From Clostridiales bacterium (GTDB lineage Bacteria; Bacillota; Clostridia; Lachnospirales; WQUN01), in NCBI GenBank assembly GCA_031270945.1, contig JAISWZ010000143.1, positions 1 to 64,000 on the forward strand: DNA of 64,000 bases, given 5' to 3'. The notes under the pieces are model-generated. The model worked only from the letters and a program-made list of their open reading frames with translations. It made no database searches and was not told the origin of the DNA. The position numbers were made by a program, and so were the translations under genes. Positions 30,802 to 42,300 of the stretch are shown here, in pieces. Numbering within the stretch: position 1 is the first letter of the stretch; each line of letters starts with the position of its first letter.

Positions 30802-32115
30802 CTACCCCTGCCTCACCGGAAACTCATCCTTTGTGTCAAGATATCTCTTGAACCAAAGCCCTGCCGCAATAATCCGCAGAACAAATATGATAGCAAATGT
30901 CATCTTAAGTCCTGACAGGTTGCCGCCCAGCCATTTGTAGAGCATGACTCCAAACATTGGCAAGCAAGCGTTTGACAGGGAGCTGAAGACGGTGAAGATG
31001 GAAATGCTCAAGGCTCTGTTCTTCTCGTCAAGTACCTGAAGCAGGCACTGGAAGACGTTAAGCGTTACAGTAGCGAAGCCAAGGCATGAAACGGTGTACA
31101 TGACCAGAAAAACGATCTTGCCTAGGGGCTGGGGAAGGCTAACCCCTACGATCATGGAAATCGGAGGGAAGGCAAGGCCAAGCACACCAAAGAGCATGGC
31201 GAAAATGACGCCCTTTCTCTCGTTGACGCGGCTCCAAAACCTTAGCGTAAGAAACTGCGCGAGCCCTGCCAAGACAGTGGCCAAGGCTAGCTGGAACTCG
31301 TTGAACCCTAAGTACTGGGTTTGGCCTATGTAGAAGAGAGTCCAATCCATGTGCCAGGTCATGTAGAAGAAGATAGTGACAGAGGCGAAATATATGAATC
31401 GCTTGTTTCGGAGCAGAGCAGCGCCGGCTTCCTTAAGCGCCTTCAGGCTCATGCCTTGAGGCTTTGGAGCGTTTTGAGGCTTAAGCCTTGAGAGCGCAAA
31501 TACCTGGACGAAAGTGAGAACGCCCACAAGAACAAAAAAAGTTTGGTGCGCCGCGATCTTGCCTTCATTTGTCCCTATGCTTGAGAGTATTGAGCCTGTA
31601 GCCAGGGGCGAGATGACAGAGATAAGCATGACTCCGAAAGTTCGCAAGGTCAAGGTCTTGTTTCTTTTCTCGATGGAAATCACGTCTGGAAACAGCGATT
31701 GCCAGGAGATGCTGTAAAGGGTTGTGGTTCCGGCGCTTGTTGCGAACAAGGCCAGGAACGCAATGAACTGGTTCTGGGCAAATCCAGTGGCCAGCCCTAT
31801 GGCCAGGTACAGGACGCCTGAGGCGCTTATTGTCCCTAAGACCATGCGCTTCTTGTTCTTCAAAGAATCCGCGATAACGCCGCCAGGCAGCAGTATCAGG
31901 ATATTCACCAGCTGAGGAATGGAGCTTAGCAATCCTAGCTGGTAATCGTTTGCTCCCAGACGATTTGCAAACAAGTTGTTATTGTTTGACAGAATTGTGG
32001 AAACAATAGAAAGTAGGATTCCTTCGATCACATAAATCTTGACCGGGGCGTCCAGGGTTGAGAAGGATCTGACAGATCTAAGGATCCTGGCTCTCAGCAA
32101 TGAAAATGATGGCAT
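30802..32115 (-). CDS. MFS transporter
   Basis: 437 aa with about 12 hydrophobic segments; GANDYQLGLLSSIPQLVNILILLPGGVIADSLKNKKRMVL. Confidence 0.85.
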   Translation of the reverse strand: MPSFSLLRARILRSVRSFSTLDAPVKIYVIEGILLSIVSTILSNNNNLFANRLGANDYQLGLLSSIPQLVNILILLPGGVIADSLKNKKRMVLGTISASGVLYLAIGLATGFAQNQFIAFLALFATSAGTTTLYSISWQSLFPDVISIEKRNKTLTLRTFGVMLISVISPLATGSILSSIGTNEGKIAAHQTFFVLVGVLTFVQVFALSRLKPQNAPKPQGMSLKALKEAGAALLRNKRFIYFASVTIFFYMTWHMDWTLFYIGQTQYLGFNEFQLALATVLAGLAQFLTLRFWSRVNERKGVIFAMLFGVLGLAFPPISMIVGVSLPQPLGKIVFLVMYTVSCLGFATVTLNVFQCLLQVLDEKNRALSISIFTVFSSLSNACLPMFGVMLYKWLGGNLSGLKMTFAIIFVLRIIAAGLWFKRYLDTKDEFPVRQG

Positions 32116-33306
32116 TGTGCTAACCTCTTTGAGCTATACTATCCCGCAAGCAAGGCTTGCGGGCTGGCAATGGGTAGGCCTTGCGGCCTTGGAACGCTTG
32201 CGGCGGCGCCTTTTGGCGCGCGGCGAAGCGCTGGGGCGACGGACTCAAAGCCTTTTGGCCCCAGGCAAAACAGCCTCGGGCCTAGCGCATTCAAGTTTGG
32301 CAACGGCGAGCTTGGGTTTGAAGATCGCAGCTTTCTGCTCCAAAGGTGTTTGGAACATCCAGCCGCACGGCTCAAGACTTACGCATATGAGCCTTGAAAT
32401 TTCAGGCTTTTGAGCGCCTTAAACCACGCTTTTTTGACCAGCCCAAGTCGATTTCTCCCAGCATACAAAGTATAAGCGAGTGCTAGATATTAATCAATAG
32501 GGCTCGCTTGGCAAAGTTTCAAATTTAAAAAGGCCAAAAAGACCCATCAAGAGCGAAGATTGGCTGTTTTGCGCTATGCTTGGGCTTGCGGCGCAAAAAC
32601 GGGTTTACGGGAACGCGCCCTTGGGGCGCTGGATTAAAATAGAGAAGTATTGGATAGAATTAAGGGAGCGAGTAATTCCAATATCTAGATCTTTAAAGTG
32701 GCTTTGAATGCAAAAAACTGGCAATACAAAGAATTTAAACGGGCGCCACTTGCGATTTGCCGACCCAGCGCCCTCAGCGCAGGCGCTGGCAGGCGCTGAC
32801 ACGTTATGCGGCGGCTGATTTGAATTTATAGGCCAAACTTTCGATTTTGCCAAAAACAGCGCAACTGGGCGCTTTTGAGGCCTTCTTGCCAAAAAAGGCT
32901 GCGGAACGCTGGCATGAAAGCCACAAATTTGTTTGAAACTGTACTTTGCCGACTTTACAAAAGGGATAAATATACTTATAATTAAATAGTAATAAATGCC
33001 TCTAAAAGTTTAGGCTAGGAGCGGGCGCAAAATCGGTGCGCCTTGCGGGATTGCAAAATTTGGGTTATGAAAAAAGGCTGACATGCAAAAGAACACGAAC
33101 TATTGAAATCGTAATAATGAAATTTTTTTGGCCTGGAAGAAAAAACTTTATAAAGGCGTCAGAAAAGTCCTCAAATGATTAGGCTGTGATCATAAAGGGC
33201 TTTTTAAAAAAAACGCAAAAAAATAAATATTTGATTTGCCTCTTGAACAAAGCAAAATTTTTGTTTGTCACGTATATATAAATAATAGCGACGTACATAC
33301 GTTCGA

Positions 33307-35334
33307 ATGGATGCGGGTGCTGCCATGAATGAATCCATATGCCTAGAAGGCACAATAGAGCGCGTTATCTTCAGGAAAGAGACTTTTAGCGTGTTTTACC
33401 TTGATAGGGGCGATGCAAGGCTGACATGCAAAGGGAAGTCCCAACAGGAAGTCAGGCCCGGGGACAGAGTCTGGGTCACAGGCAAGTATACGAGCAACAG
33501 TGAGCTTGCCATTGAAAGCTTGAGAAAAGAGAGTTTGGCGCTGGAAGCGTACCTGTCGCAAGCGGCGGGAATGGACAGGGTTTTAAGCCGCGCTGTCGCG
33601 GATCGCTTCGGGGACGAGGCGCTGCTGGTTTTGGCTGAGACGCCAGATCGTCTGGTGGGGATAGCGGGGATCACGCAACCTATGGCCGCGCGATTTTGCG
33701 AATCGCTTTTGCGATGCGAGGATGACGTCCAGACGGTGTTGAAACTTATGGAATACTCTCCCGATCTGGCCTTTTGCAGGCGGATCGCAAAGGCTTATGG
33801 GACAAACATCCTGAATTCCGTAAAGGCCAACCCCTTCAAGCTTGTAGACGAGCTTAAGATCGGGTTTGAGGCGGCGGACGCCATAGGCAAGAAAGCCAAC
33901 CGTGAAAGCGAGCTATACTTCACGAATCCAAGACGCCAGAAGTTTGGCATAAAGCAGATATTGGAAGACGAGGCATTGAGGGGAAACGCTTGCGTTCCTC
34001 AAAGAGAGCTTGCCATGTCCGCATGGGAGCTTTTGCAGGTGCCTGAAAACGCTGTAGACAAGACCTTATGCACCCTTGAGGCCGAAAAGGTTGTCAAGAT
34101 GGATCTGGTTGGAAACGAGAAATGCGTATACCTGGGAGAACTGTACAAGACAGAGGCAAGCGTAGCTGAGATGGTCGCAAAGCTCAAGGGCGAAACTTTT
34201 GAGGCAAGCGGGATTGCGATAATCATTGGATCTGACAAGGAAAGAGCGAAATGCATAAAGCGGATGCTGGAGAGCACCACAAGCATAGACGCCAGGATAG
34301 CTGCGCCCACGAGCCTGTTGGCCCAAAGGCTTTCCGATTTGACCGGAGCAAAGACTGAAACTTACTTTGAGCTTATGCAAGAGGAAAGGCCCATTGGAGG
34401 AGAGCAGTCTGCCCGAATGAGGGGAGAGGCCAACCCCCTTGAGGGGGGCTTGGTTGTGCTGGACAAATGCGAATCAATGGATCTGGAGACGTTTCACGGG
34501 GTTTTGCGGGCTTTGCCAAGCGGAGCGAAGCTTGTTCTGTCAGGAGATCTGAGCCGGATACCAGGCGAGGGGCCAGGCCGGGTATTCGAATCCCTGGTTG
34601 AAAGCAAGCTTGTCCCTGTCATGCGGCTGGAAGACAATCCGGATTGCCCGGCAAAGATAGAAAGCTATCTCATAGGCGCTACTGGGCCTGGAATAGTAGA
34701 TAACGTTATATCCTTGGCGAAGGACAGGCTTCCCAACTACAAGTTCAGCGGACCAATGGACATTCAAGTGCTTGCGCCCGCCAGGAAAGGACCTTGCGGA
34801 TCTGAGAGCCTAAACAAGGCCCTGCAGGATGCGATCAATCCTCCAAAGGCGGGAAAAGGCGAAATTTGCTGCGGGAGCGGGTTCTTCCGGGAAGGCGACA
34901 AAGTGGTTCAGACATCAAACAACTGGAGCGCCAAATGGCAATCGGGCTTTGGCGTTAGCAAGGGAGAAGTTGGGATCATTGTATCCATTGACGCAAATGC
35001 TGTAACAGTCGAGTTTGGCAACAAGGAAGTTGAGTACCCCCTTAGGTCTTTGTGCGAGATAGAGCTGGCATACGCCATGACTGTCCAAATGTCCATGGGC
35101 CGCCAATACCGGGCCGTAATACTTGCAATGCCGGAAACGGACGAGCCTGCGCTTGGAAAAGAGCTTTTGATCGAAACGCAATGCTGCGCCTCCGAAACTT
35201 TGGCGTTTGTTGGCAACAAGACGAGATTTCGCGAGCTAGATAAAAGAAGCTCAAAATTTGCCTGCAGGTCTGCCCTGGCCGACCGGCTCAAAGCGGCTGA
35301 CGCAAGGCTCAAAAAGAGGATGGCTTACGTATAG
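33307..35334 (+). CDS. RecD2-like protein with degenerate helicase motifs (predicted pseudo-helicase)
   Basis: N-terminal OB/HhH region like RecD2 (AYLSQAAGMDRVLSRAVADRFGDEAL, AYGTNILNSVKANPFKLVDELKIGFEAADAIGKK); APTSLLAQRLSDLTG; LVVLDKCESMD; LVLSGDLSRIPGEGPGRVF; no GKT/S Walker A. Confidence 0.75.
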   Translation: MDAGAAMNESICLEGTIERVIFRKETFSVFYLDRGDARLTCKGKSQQEVRPGDRVWVTGKYTSNSELAIESLRKESLALEAYLSQAAGMDRVLSRAVADRFGDEALLVLAETPDRLVGIAGITQPMAARFCESLLRCEDDVQTVLKLMEYSPDLAFCRRIAKAYGTNILNSVKANPFKLVDELKIGFEAADAIGKKANRESELYFTNPRRQKFGIKQILEDEALRGNACVPQRELAMSAWELLQVPENAVDKTLCTLEAEKVVKMDLVGNEKCVYLGELYKTEASVAEMVAKLKGETFEASGIAIIIGSDKERAKCIKRMLESTTSIDARIAAPTSLLAQRLSDLTGAKTETYFELMQEERPIGGEQSARMRGEANPLEGGLVVLDKCESMDLETFHGVLRALPSGAKLVLSGDLSRIPGEGPGRVFESLVESKLVPVMRLEDNPDCPAKIESYLIGATGPGIVDNVISLAKDRLPNYKFSGPMDIQVLAPARKGPCGSESLNKALQDAINPPKAGKGEICCGSGFFREGDKVVQTSNNWSAKWQSGFGVSKGEVGIIVSIDANAVTVEFGNKEVEYPLRSLCEIELAYAMTVQMSMGRQYRAVILAMPETDEPALGKELLIETQCCASETLAFVGNKTRFRELDKRSSKFACRSALADRLKAADARLKKRMAYV

Positions 35335-35637
35335 CAAACCTACGTTCGATCAAGAGCAAAGCGGCTTGCTTAATCCCTTAAATCCCTAGTCTCAGGCTCA
35401 AAATTGCAAGGCGGTTGGCTGTCTTAGCGCGTTAGGCGCGATACAGCGAAGGCCAGGGGATTTTGAAGGGCCTGGCTTGCTTGCAAAAGGCTAGAATCAT
35501 TTGGCCTGGCGGGTTTTGTCGGATTGCCAGCATAAATTTCTTCAAGCTCGCAAGCCTTGTCTCTAATGTTTGCAGATTGGCGCGTGTTGATATATAATAT
35601 AACCACCAAGGCGGTCTTTGCTTGCGAAGACCGCCTT

Positions 35638-35692
35638 AGTGCATATCCCAAAATTAATTCCAAGGCCATAACGGAATTTTGGGATATGCACT
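35638..35692. repeat. Palindromic dispersed element, 55-bp short form without the long inner stem
   Basis: AGTGCATATCCCAAAATTAATTCCAAGGCCATAACGGAATTTTGGGATATGCACT. Confidence 0.9.
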
Positions 35693-35975
35693 CAGTGCAT
35701 TCCCAAGACAAATTCCAAGGCCATTACGGAGTTTTGGGGCTTTTTGTGCGCCGTTAACGCGATTGAAGCATGCGCTGATTTTTTTGTAGCGGATTCAGGC
35801 GCACTTGAGTGAATTGAGTGAAAAAAGCGGTTCTTTTCACGCTGGCGCAAGACATATTCTTGAGAGAAGAGCCAGGCGCTTGGCCTGGCTAAAATATAAA
35901 TATAAAAATAAAAAAACCAAAAAACAAAAAACAAAAATGCAAGCACTTGCTGGCTTTTTGGGGGGAGGCGACGGC

Positions 35976-38906
35976 ATGGCGCAAGCAGAAAGCTATATCA
36001 GCAACAAAGCCAACAAGTACTTTATCGCCAACGGCGAGGAGCGCCTATCGCTGCTGGCAGCCATTCCTTCAGAACGGTACGCGGGCTTCTTGGATCTGAA
36101 GCTGAAGCTCAAGTCGGTTGAAGATCGGGTTTTGGAGACAATAGGGGCATGCCCGAAAAAGAGGCTTGACATGCAGCTGAAGCCCATTCTTGACGCGTTT
36201 GGACTGCCCTGGCTTTACAGCGAGATAAAAACTGTCAGGGACATAAAGTATGCCGTAAGCGAAAGAGACATCCGCTTCCTTCTGGGCATGGCGATAGCGG
36301 CGAGCATTGACTACGCCACGGCTTGGAAGGCTGGGTTCAAGATATTTGATCCTGTCTGGGCGGCTAGCCTGGAGTATTCGTTTTCAAAGTACATTTTTGC
36401 GGCTGACGTTGAGGAGCTCTTCGGAGAGCGCGTTACGCCTGGAAGCAGCTCGCGTTACCGGCTTGAGTCGGATCTTGGCGCCTACATCCATGAGGACATT
36501 GAGCTTGATGTCCGAAAGGCGGTAGGCCTTTGGTCTGAGATGGACGGCGGTGACGACTCGCCAGGGAGGCTGGCTGAAATATGCCAAAGAAACAAGGTTG
36601 AGCCTGGGATCCTGGCGTCCGCGTATTGCTCTTTGGCTGGCGGCGGGGTTGGCATGACGTTGACGTCACAGGCGCTGGCTATAGCGATTGAAGAGGCCAT
36701 GAGAAGCCAGGAACAGGATGAAAGCGATCCTGGCGAGGCTGAGAAGTTCAGGTTTCCAACTGAGCTTCCGGATGGGCTTGCGCCGTCAATGCCTCTTGAC
36801 GCGTTGGAGATGCCCCCGAAGTACCTGGCGGCGCTTAGCAAATCGGGGATAGAGACCCTAGGGGATCTAGCCAGTTACAGAACATTTGACATTCCGCAGA
36901 TAACAGGGCTTAAAGAATTGGGCGGCTTGGCTTACGCCAACATATGGCAGATAATCCCCCAGCTCAAGAAGCTGTTCAAGGAGGGGGTTGCCATGAAGGC
37001 ACCGTCCACAACTACTGTTTTGAAGAAGGTAGAGCCAAACCTTCCATATCAAGTTTCTCCGGTCACATCCATATACTCCTTGGGGCTTTCCTCGGCTTGC
37101 GCCAGGATTCTCAGGGACTGCGGCATACTGGACGCCTCCCAGCTCTCGCGCTTGAAGAAGGGGCACGTGAACACTCTCAAGAGCAGCGGGGTTGACGAGA
37201 ACGCCATTCTTCTTGCCGTAAAAACAGCCTCACAGCTTCGAAAGATTTTCGAGGAGCGGGAAACGGCGGAAAAGAAGGCCGCCCCCGCGCCAAAGCCTTG
37301 GGATCAGGCTGAGTTTGACGAGACGATGAAGCGGATACCCAAAAGAAGGCTTGTCCGCCCGGTAAGCGCTCTGGTGTTGGCAAAGCCGGGGCTAAGCGAT
37401 CCCAGCATTCCTGAAAGCACTCTCATAAAAGACTTGGGGGACTTGATTTCTGAAGACAAAGATCTGGAAACCCTGGACAAGATCAAAAGCGTGGCCCAAT
37501 TTGCCGCTTCAGATCTGAGAATGATCATATGCCGGAGGCTGGACTTGTTCTTCATGGGAGAAAGGTGCCTCCAGACTTTTCCCAAAGTCAAGGAATGGAT
37601 CATAAACGCGACTGACCTGCCTGTCAAGGGAAATGGTGCGCTTGAGCAGTTTCGGGCAAGGCTTGGGCTTGAGATTTCCAAGATAGCCATGGATCCGATT
37701 CCCTTGGTTTGCGCCGACGTTGGATCCCCATACTGGGCGACTGATGATGACGTGTCGCAGTTTTACAGCCCGGTCAAGGAAAACGCTTTATGGATGGCCA
37801 TTCTCCGCACTCCAGCCCTTTACTCCTCTCCCGCCATGGTCAGGGATACTGCCAGAAAGGGATTCATACAAAAAGACGCCGCCCCTGACATGGACAAGGC
37901 GGCTGCTGTGATAGACACTTTTCCTAGCTTGGGAAGCGAAAAGGACTTCGCGCAAAGAATAAAAAAGATCTCAGAGCGGGAGAATATAAGCCTCCTGGCT
38001 CTTAGCATAGAGTTTGAGCGAAGCTACAACAGGGGCGGAGCGGGCGCCTGCTTCAAGAAGTCGATAGGCACCCGGGAGTTCATGGAGTTGGCGTTTTCAA
38101 CCTTCATGCCCGCCAGGTTCCAGCGGCTTTCAAGAGCTGCGCTTGAGGAGTTTCGCCGCCACGTGGAAAGGCTCTCCCTTGGCGCTGTAGTAGCGCCCCT
38201 TGATGACGGAGCGCTGTCTAGATGCATCGAAGCCTTTTGCCTGGACTGCGGCGACGGAACGCTTTTGCAGTCCCAAGAGCTGGAACCCCTGGCTGACAGC
38301 GTTAACGCAGTCTGGAAAGAGATGCAAAGCGAAGCACTTGACTTCATCCTGGTCGAAACAGCTTTTGGCAAGTACGGAGACCGCATAGCCTTGCTAAACA
38401 ACCCAACCCTTTTTGCCGAAGCCATGAAGCACTGCGCTGGCGCCTGCGTTGCCGCCGGATCCTTCTCGTTCAAGCCCCAGTACCAGGTGGCGCAAGAACT
38501 CGAAGCCTTGTTCTGGGAATCCCTGGTTTTAAGCGAAGAAGAGATCCTGTCCCAGTTCCCTGGCATGACCCCTGGGGCTTTAAAGTTCTTTGTCAGGTTC
38601 CTGCCAGGCATCCAAGACGCCGGCAATAACTGGCTTGTGATGAAAAATGGGCTCCCAGGACTCAGCCACGGCCTGGCTGAAGAAATGAAAAAAGCCGCCA
38701 AGCGAGCCCCGATCTCCGCCGAAATGGTCTGGGAACACATGCTCCTTAGATGCCCAAGCTTCGCACTCGCAAAAGGCATAACCAGCATTGACCGCGCGAT
38801 TATAGCCTTCTGCGCCGTCGCCGGCGGATTCGAGCTAATAGGCTCAAAAGTGTCGCTAAAGCAAGGCCTCAATGACGAATCGATGGAAGTTCAGTTCGTT
38901 TTGTAA
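35976..38906 (+). CDS. Giant helix-hairpin-helix protein 1, with alpha-CTD-like units
   Basis: In frame with listed ORF 35805; ATG 35976 has GGGGGGAGG 7 nt upstream. Units such as MPLDALEMPPKYLAALSKSGIETLGDLASYRTFDIPQITGLKELG; N- and C-terminal regions align by eye with 39341..44350. Confidence 0.75.
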   Translation: MAQAESYISNKANKYFIANGEERLSLLAAIPSERYAGFLDLKLKLKSVEDRVLETIGACPKKRLDMQLKPILDAFGLPWLYSEIKTVRDIKYAVSERDIRFLLGMAIAASIDYATAWKAGFKIFDPVWAASLEYSFSKYIFAADVEELFGERVTPGSSSRYRLESDLGAYIHEDIELDVRKAVGLWSEMDGGDDSPGRLAEICQRNKVEPGILASAYCSLAGGGVGMTLTSQALAIAIEEAMRSQEQDESDPGEAEKFRFPTELPDGLAPSMPLDALEMPPKYLAALSKSGIETLGDLASYRTFDIPQITGLKELGGLAYANIWQIIPQLKKLFKEGVAMKAPSTTTVLKKVEPNLPYQVSPVTSIYSLGLSSACARILRDCGILDASQLSRLKKGHVNTLKSSGVDENAILLAVKTASQLRKIFEERETAEKKAAPAPKPWDQAEFDETMKRIPKRRLVRPVSALVLAKPGLSDPSIPESTLIKDLGDLISEDKDLETLDKIKSVAQFAASDLRMIICRRLDLFFMGERCLQTFPKVKEWIINATDLPVKGNGALEQFRARLGLEISKIAMDPIPLVCADVGSPYWATDDDVSQFYSPVKENALWMAILRTPALYSSPAMVRDTARKGFIQKDAAPDMDKAAAVIDTFPSLGSEKDFAQRIKKISERENISLLALSIEFERSYNRGGAGACFKKSIGTREFMELAFSTFMPARFQRLSRAALEEFRRHVERLSLGAVVAPLDDGALSRCIEAFCLDCGDGTLLQSQELEPLADSVNAVWKEMQSEALDFILVETAFGKYGDRIALLNNPTLFAEAMKHCAGACVAAGSFSFKPQYQVAQELEALFWESLVLSEEEILSQFPGMTPGALKFFVRFLPGIQDAGNNWLVMKNGLPGLSHGLAEEMKKAAKRAPISAEMVWEHMLLRCPSFALAKGITSIDRAIIAFCAVAGGFELIGSKVSLKQGLNDESMEVQFVL

Positions 38907-39340
38907 AAATCGACAAAACTTTGACGCTAAAAGTTAAAATGCGCGAAATTTTGGATTTTTGGGTTTGCGTAGGAAGGGAAAAAGATGTATACTGAAGAGG
39001 ATGAATTGTCTGCCATCGGGTGCATTTTGCCCGATGGCGGCAAGCATGAATTCAAGCCTCACTGCAGCGCAACAGGCTTCTTCTCTTTGCGTTCCAGTCT
39101 TTACGCCATTACCCTTACGCCGCGTAAGCCCATTGCCATGAAAAACACGCTTTTTTTCTTACAGGATGTTTTCTTGCAGAACGTCGTATTGCATATTTTC
39201 TGATAAAATAATCATACGCTTATGACCTTTCGCCGCATAAGCCATTGCCATGAAAAACACGCATTTTTATAAAAACGCCTAATCCAGGCGCCGATGGCGC
39301 CCCAAAACCCAAACCAACACCAACCCCGGGGAGGAGCAAC

Positions 39341-42300
39341 ATGTCGGAATTGGTTAACAGATCGAGGTTTTCACTAGAAAGCCCATTGTCAGAGCTGCCG
39401 GTTGCCTCCCGCTGGATGGGTGAGCTAAACTCCAGAGGAGCGTATTGCATTTGGCAGCTTCTGCTATTGGACAATGCGCAGTTTTCGGGCTTGGGGCTTT
39501 TGACAGCTGCCACAGCCAAGAGGCATGTGACAACGGAGCTTGAAAAGTCCAAAGCTCTCTCTCCCAGCAACTTGAAGCTTTTGTTTGACAGCATTCCGCC
39601 AGCCAGATTGGAGAGAGACGCGATAGCCTACCTGGGGCCGTTCGGAAGAAAGGCGCCAGCGCTTGAGGTAGTGCTTGTGAAAGACATGGCAAACGTCCTG
39701 AATTCGTGCGAGGACAAGACGGAGCTGGCGCTTTGCCTGCATCTTTTGGGATTGAACTATAAAAGCGCGTTGTTCAAGTCCAGCAAGCTTTTTGATCCAT
39801 ACGGCATACTTTCGGCTGAAATGGACAATGAGATCGTGCTTTTCCCGTGCGAGATGGAAGCGTACTATGGAATGGGATTCCTAAACTTGGCCAGGAACTC
39901 GAGAATAGGCAACTTTGAGTATCTGGCGCTTTACGACGCTTACTGCCGGAGAGCGGAAAGCCATGACTTCCTGGCCGCGAAAAACATAATCGCCAGATAC
40001 CCGACAAGCATGACCCATGCAAACGCGATATCAAGGCTTCAGAATGATTGCGAGGATCTTTCCCCAAGAGCCATGGCCGCTGTTTTCCTGAACTATTTTT
40101 CGCCTGTCGGAGACGGCTTTTCCAGGTACGGCGGAAACAGGGATCGAACCCTTGCGCCAACCTTAAGCTATGAGATCCAAAAAGGGCTGCACCCAAAGTC
40201 CAGGGCGCCTATTCTCCAAAGCGATGACACCCCTATAGCCTTGATGCAGTCAGTGGCGCCCCAGCCTGAGCTCCCGGTTTACCAGGAGCCGCCAAAGGGC
40301 AAGGGGCCGGTCTTTGCGGAGGAGCATGCGCCAAAAAAAGGCTCAATGGTTAAGTTCATGCTTCCAGCCAGCATATCCGAGTTCACCCTTGTCACAGAGC
40401 TTAAGCTTGCGACAAGCGTCCAAAGGGCGCTTTTGAGAAACGGGATCAAGACTGTAGAACAGCTGGCGAACATGGACGAAAAGGCAATAGCCTCGATCTT
40501 CTACCTGTATGAGGAAGACGAGATCGAATACACAAGGTCAGCCGTTGACATTGTCAGAAGAACCCTGCAAGCCAACGCGACCGAGTATATCAGCCTGAAG
40601 ATTTCCCTCTCGAACAACATCACCACGGACAAGCAGGCCGCAACTGTCCTTCCAAAGGCGCTTGCCGCAAGGCTTGCGAGCTATGGCATAACAAAGGTTT
40701 CGCAAATAGCGGATGACAACATATGCAGCTGGCTTCTGGACGCTGTGGCAAACAAGGACTCTGTTGCCGAAGCGCTGAACATGGAAAAGATAATCCGGCT
40801 TATCAGAAGCAGGATCCCTGGAATCACAGCTGCGTTCAAGCATAAGCTGGCAGACGAGAAGGCGGCCAGGACAGCCCCCCAGACTAGGCTGGAGCAGCAT
40901 GCCGAAACGATTCCAGAGCAGGATCCAAAGGGGCCATTGAATCCGTTAAAGCGGATGTTCCCGAACTTCGATATGAGCGTTTATTCGATTGTACAGAAAA
41001 ATACGCCCATGCCCTTCTTTGGGGTAAGCGTGGCTCACCAGAAAGCCTTCGCAAGGGCTGGAATCACTACAGCCGGAGAGCTGTCCCTCCTTACGAAAGA
41101 CCAGCTGTCTCTTCTAAAGGACTACCTGTTCCTGACAGACGCAGGGGTGGAAGCGCTTAGAAGAGCGTCAGCCGAGCTTTATACAAAATTTCAGCAGGAT
41201 CGCCTTGACGAGAAAGAGAATTCTTACATACCGAAAACGCCTGATTACGGCGCGGTGACGCATGACACCCTGATCTCCGCCCTTGGGCTTACTCTGTCGT
41301 GTGAGAAGGCGCTCACCGACGTTGGGGTTCATACAGCTTTCGATCTTGCGCAGCTCAAGGATTCTGCAATCCAAACCCTCAGGCTCTTCAGGAGAGGCGA
41401 CGAGATAGCGGAAGAGGCCAAGAAGGCTTCATCCTCCCTCCAGGAACTGTTTAACGCGTACAAAGCCTCGCTGAACAAGCCCGTTGCTGAGCCCGTCCAG
41501 CCCAAAGCCGCCCCGATCAAGCCGCCAGAAGAGCCGCCAAAACCTGCCAGAAAAACCGAAGAGATTGTCCCGCTCAAGAAGTTTACGAAAAAGCAGCCCG
41601 ACAAAACCTTTGATGCCCAGCCTGAAACCCATGTCTCAACTATCGGGCTCCAGATCAAGGACATCCTTCTCCTAAGGAATTGCGACGTTCGCACTGTTGC
41701 GGAGCTGGCCGCGATCAGCAAGAGCCAGATAGCCATTGTCAGGGCGAACAAGAGCGCCATTGAGGCGGATGACGTCCTGGACTGGAAGTACGTGGCAATG
41801 AACATCCTCCGGAAGAAGGAGCTTGGATATGAGCCCATTTCTCCGGACACAAAGCTTGAAAACATTCCCGGCCTAGGCTTCCCTCTTGCCGCGCTCGCGC
41901 AAATGGGCGTCACAACCGCCTTTGATCTCGCCTATTCTCCCAGGATGGAGAAGATTGCCACGTATGTTCTTTCCGTCAAGATCCGCAAGGAGATAGTTAG
42001 CGCCTCAGGGTCGATGCGCAACCTCCTGCAGGCCATGAGAGATGACGAGGAGAAAGCGGCAAAAAAGGCGAAAGAGCCAGATTTTACAGATAAGGTTTTG
42101 AGAGAGAAAGCGATTCAAGAGCAAGCGGCTGCAAAAGAGCGGGAGGCAAAAGAGCAAGCGGCAAAAGAGCAAGCCGAAAAAGAGCAAGCCGCCAAAGAAC
42201 TGGCCGCAAAAGCTCAAGCCGAAATAGAACAGGCCGCAAAAGACCAAGCGGCCAAAGACCAAGCAGCCAAACCCCGGGCCGAATCCATAGCCCAACCCAT

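Noticed and set aside
32139-32413. Overlapping ORFs on both strands in GC-richer DNA upstream of the MFS gene
   Set aside because: Low-complexity AP-rich translations on both strands, no conserved motif.
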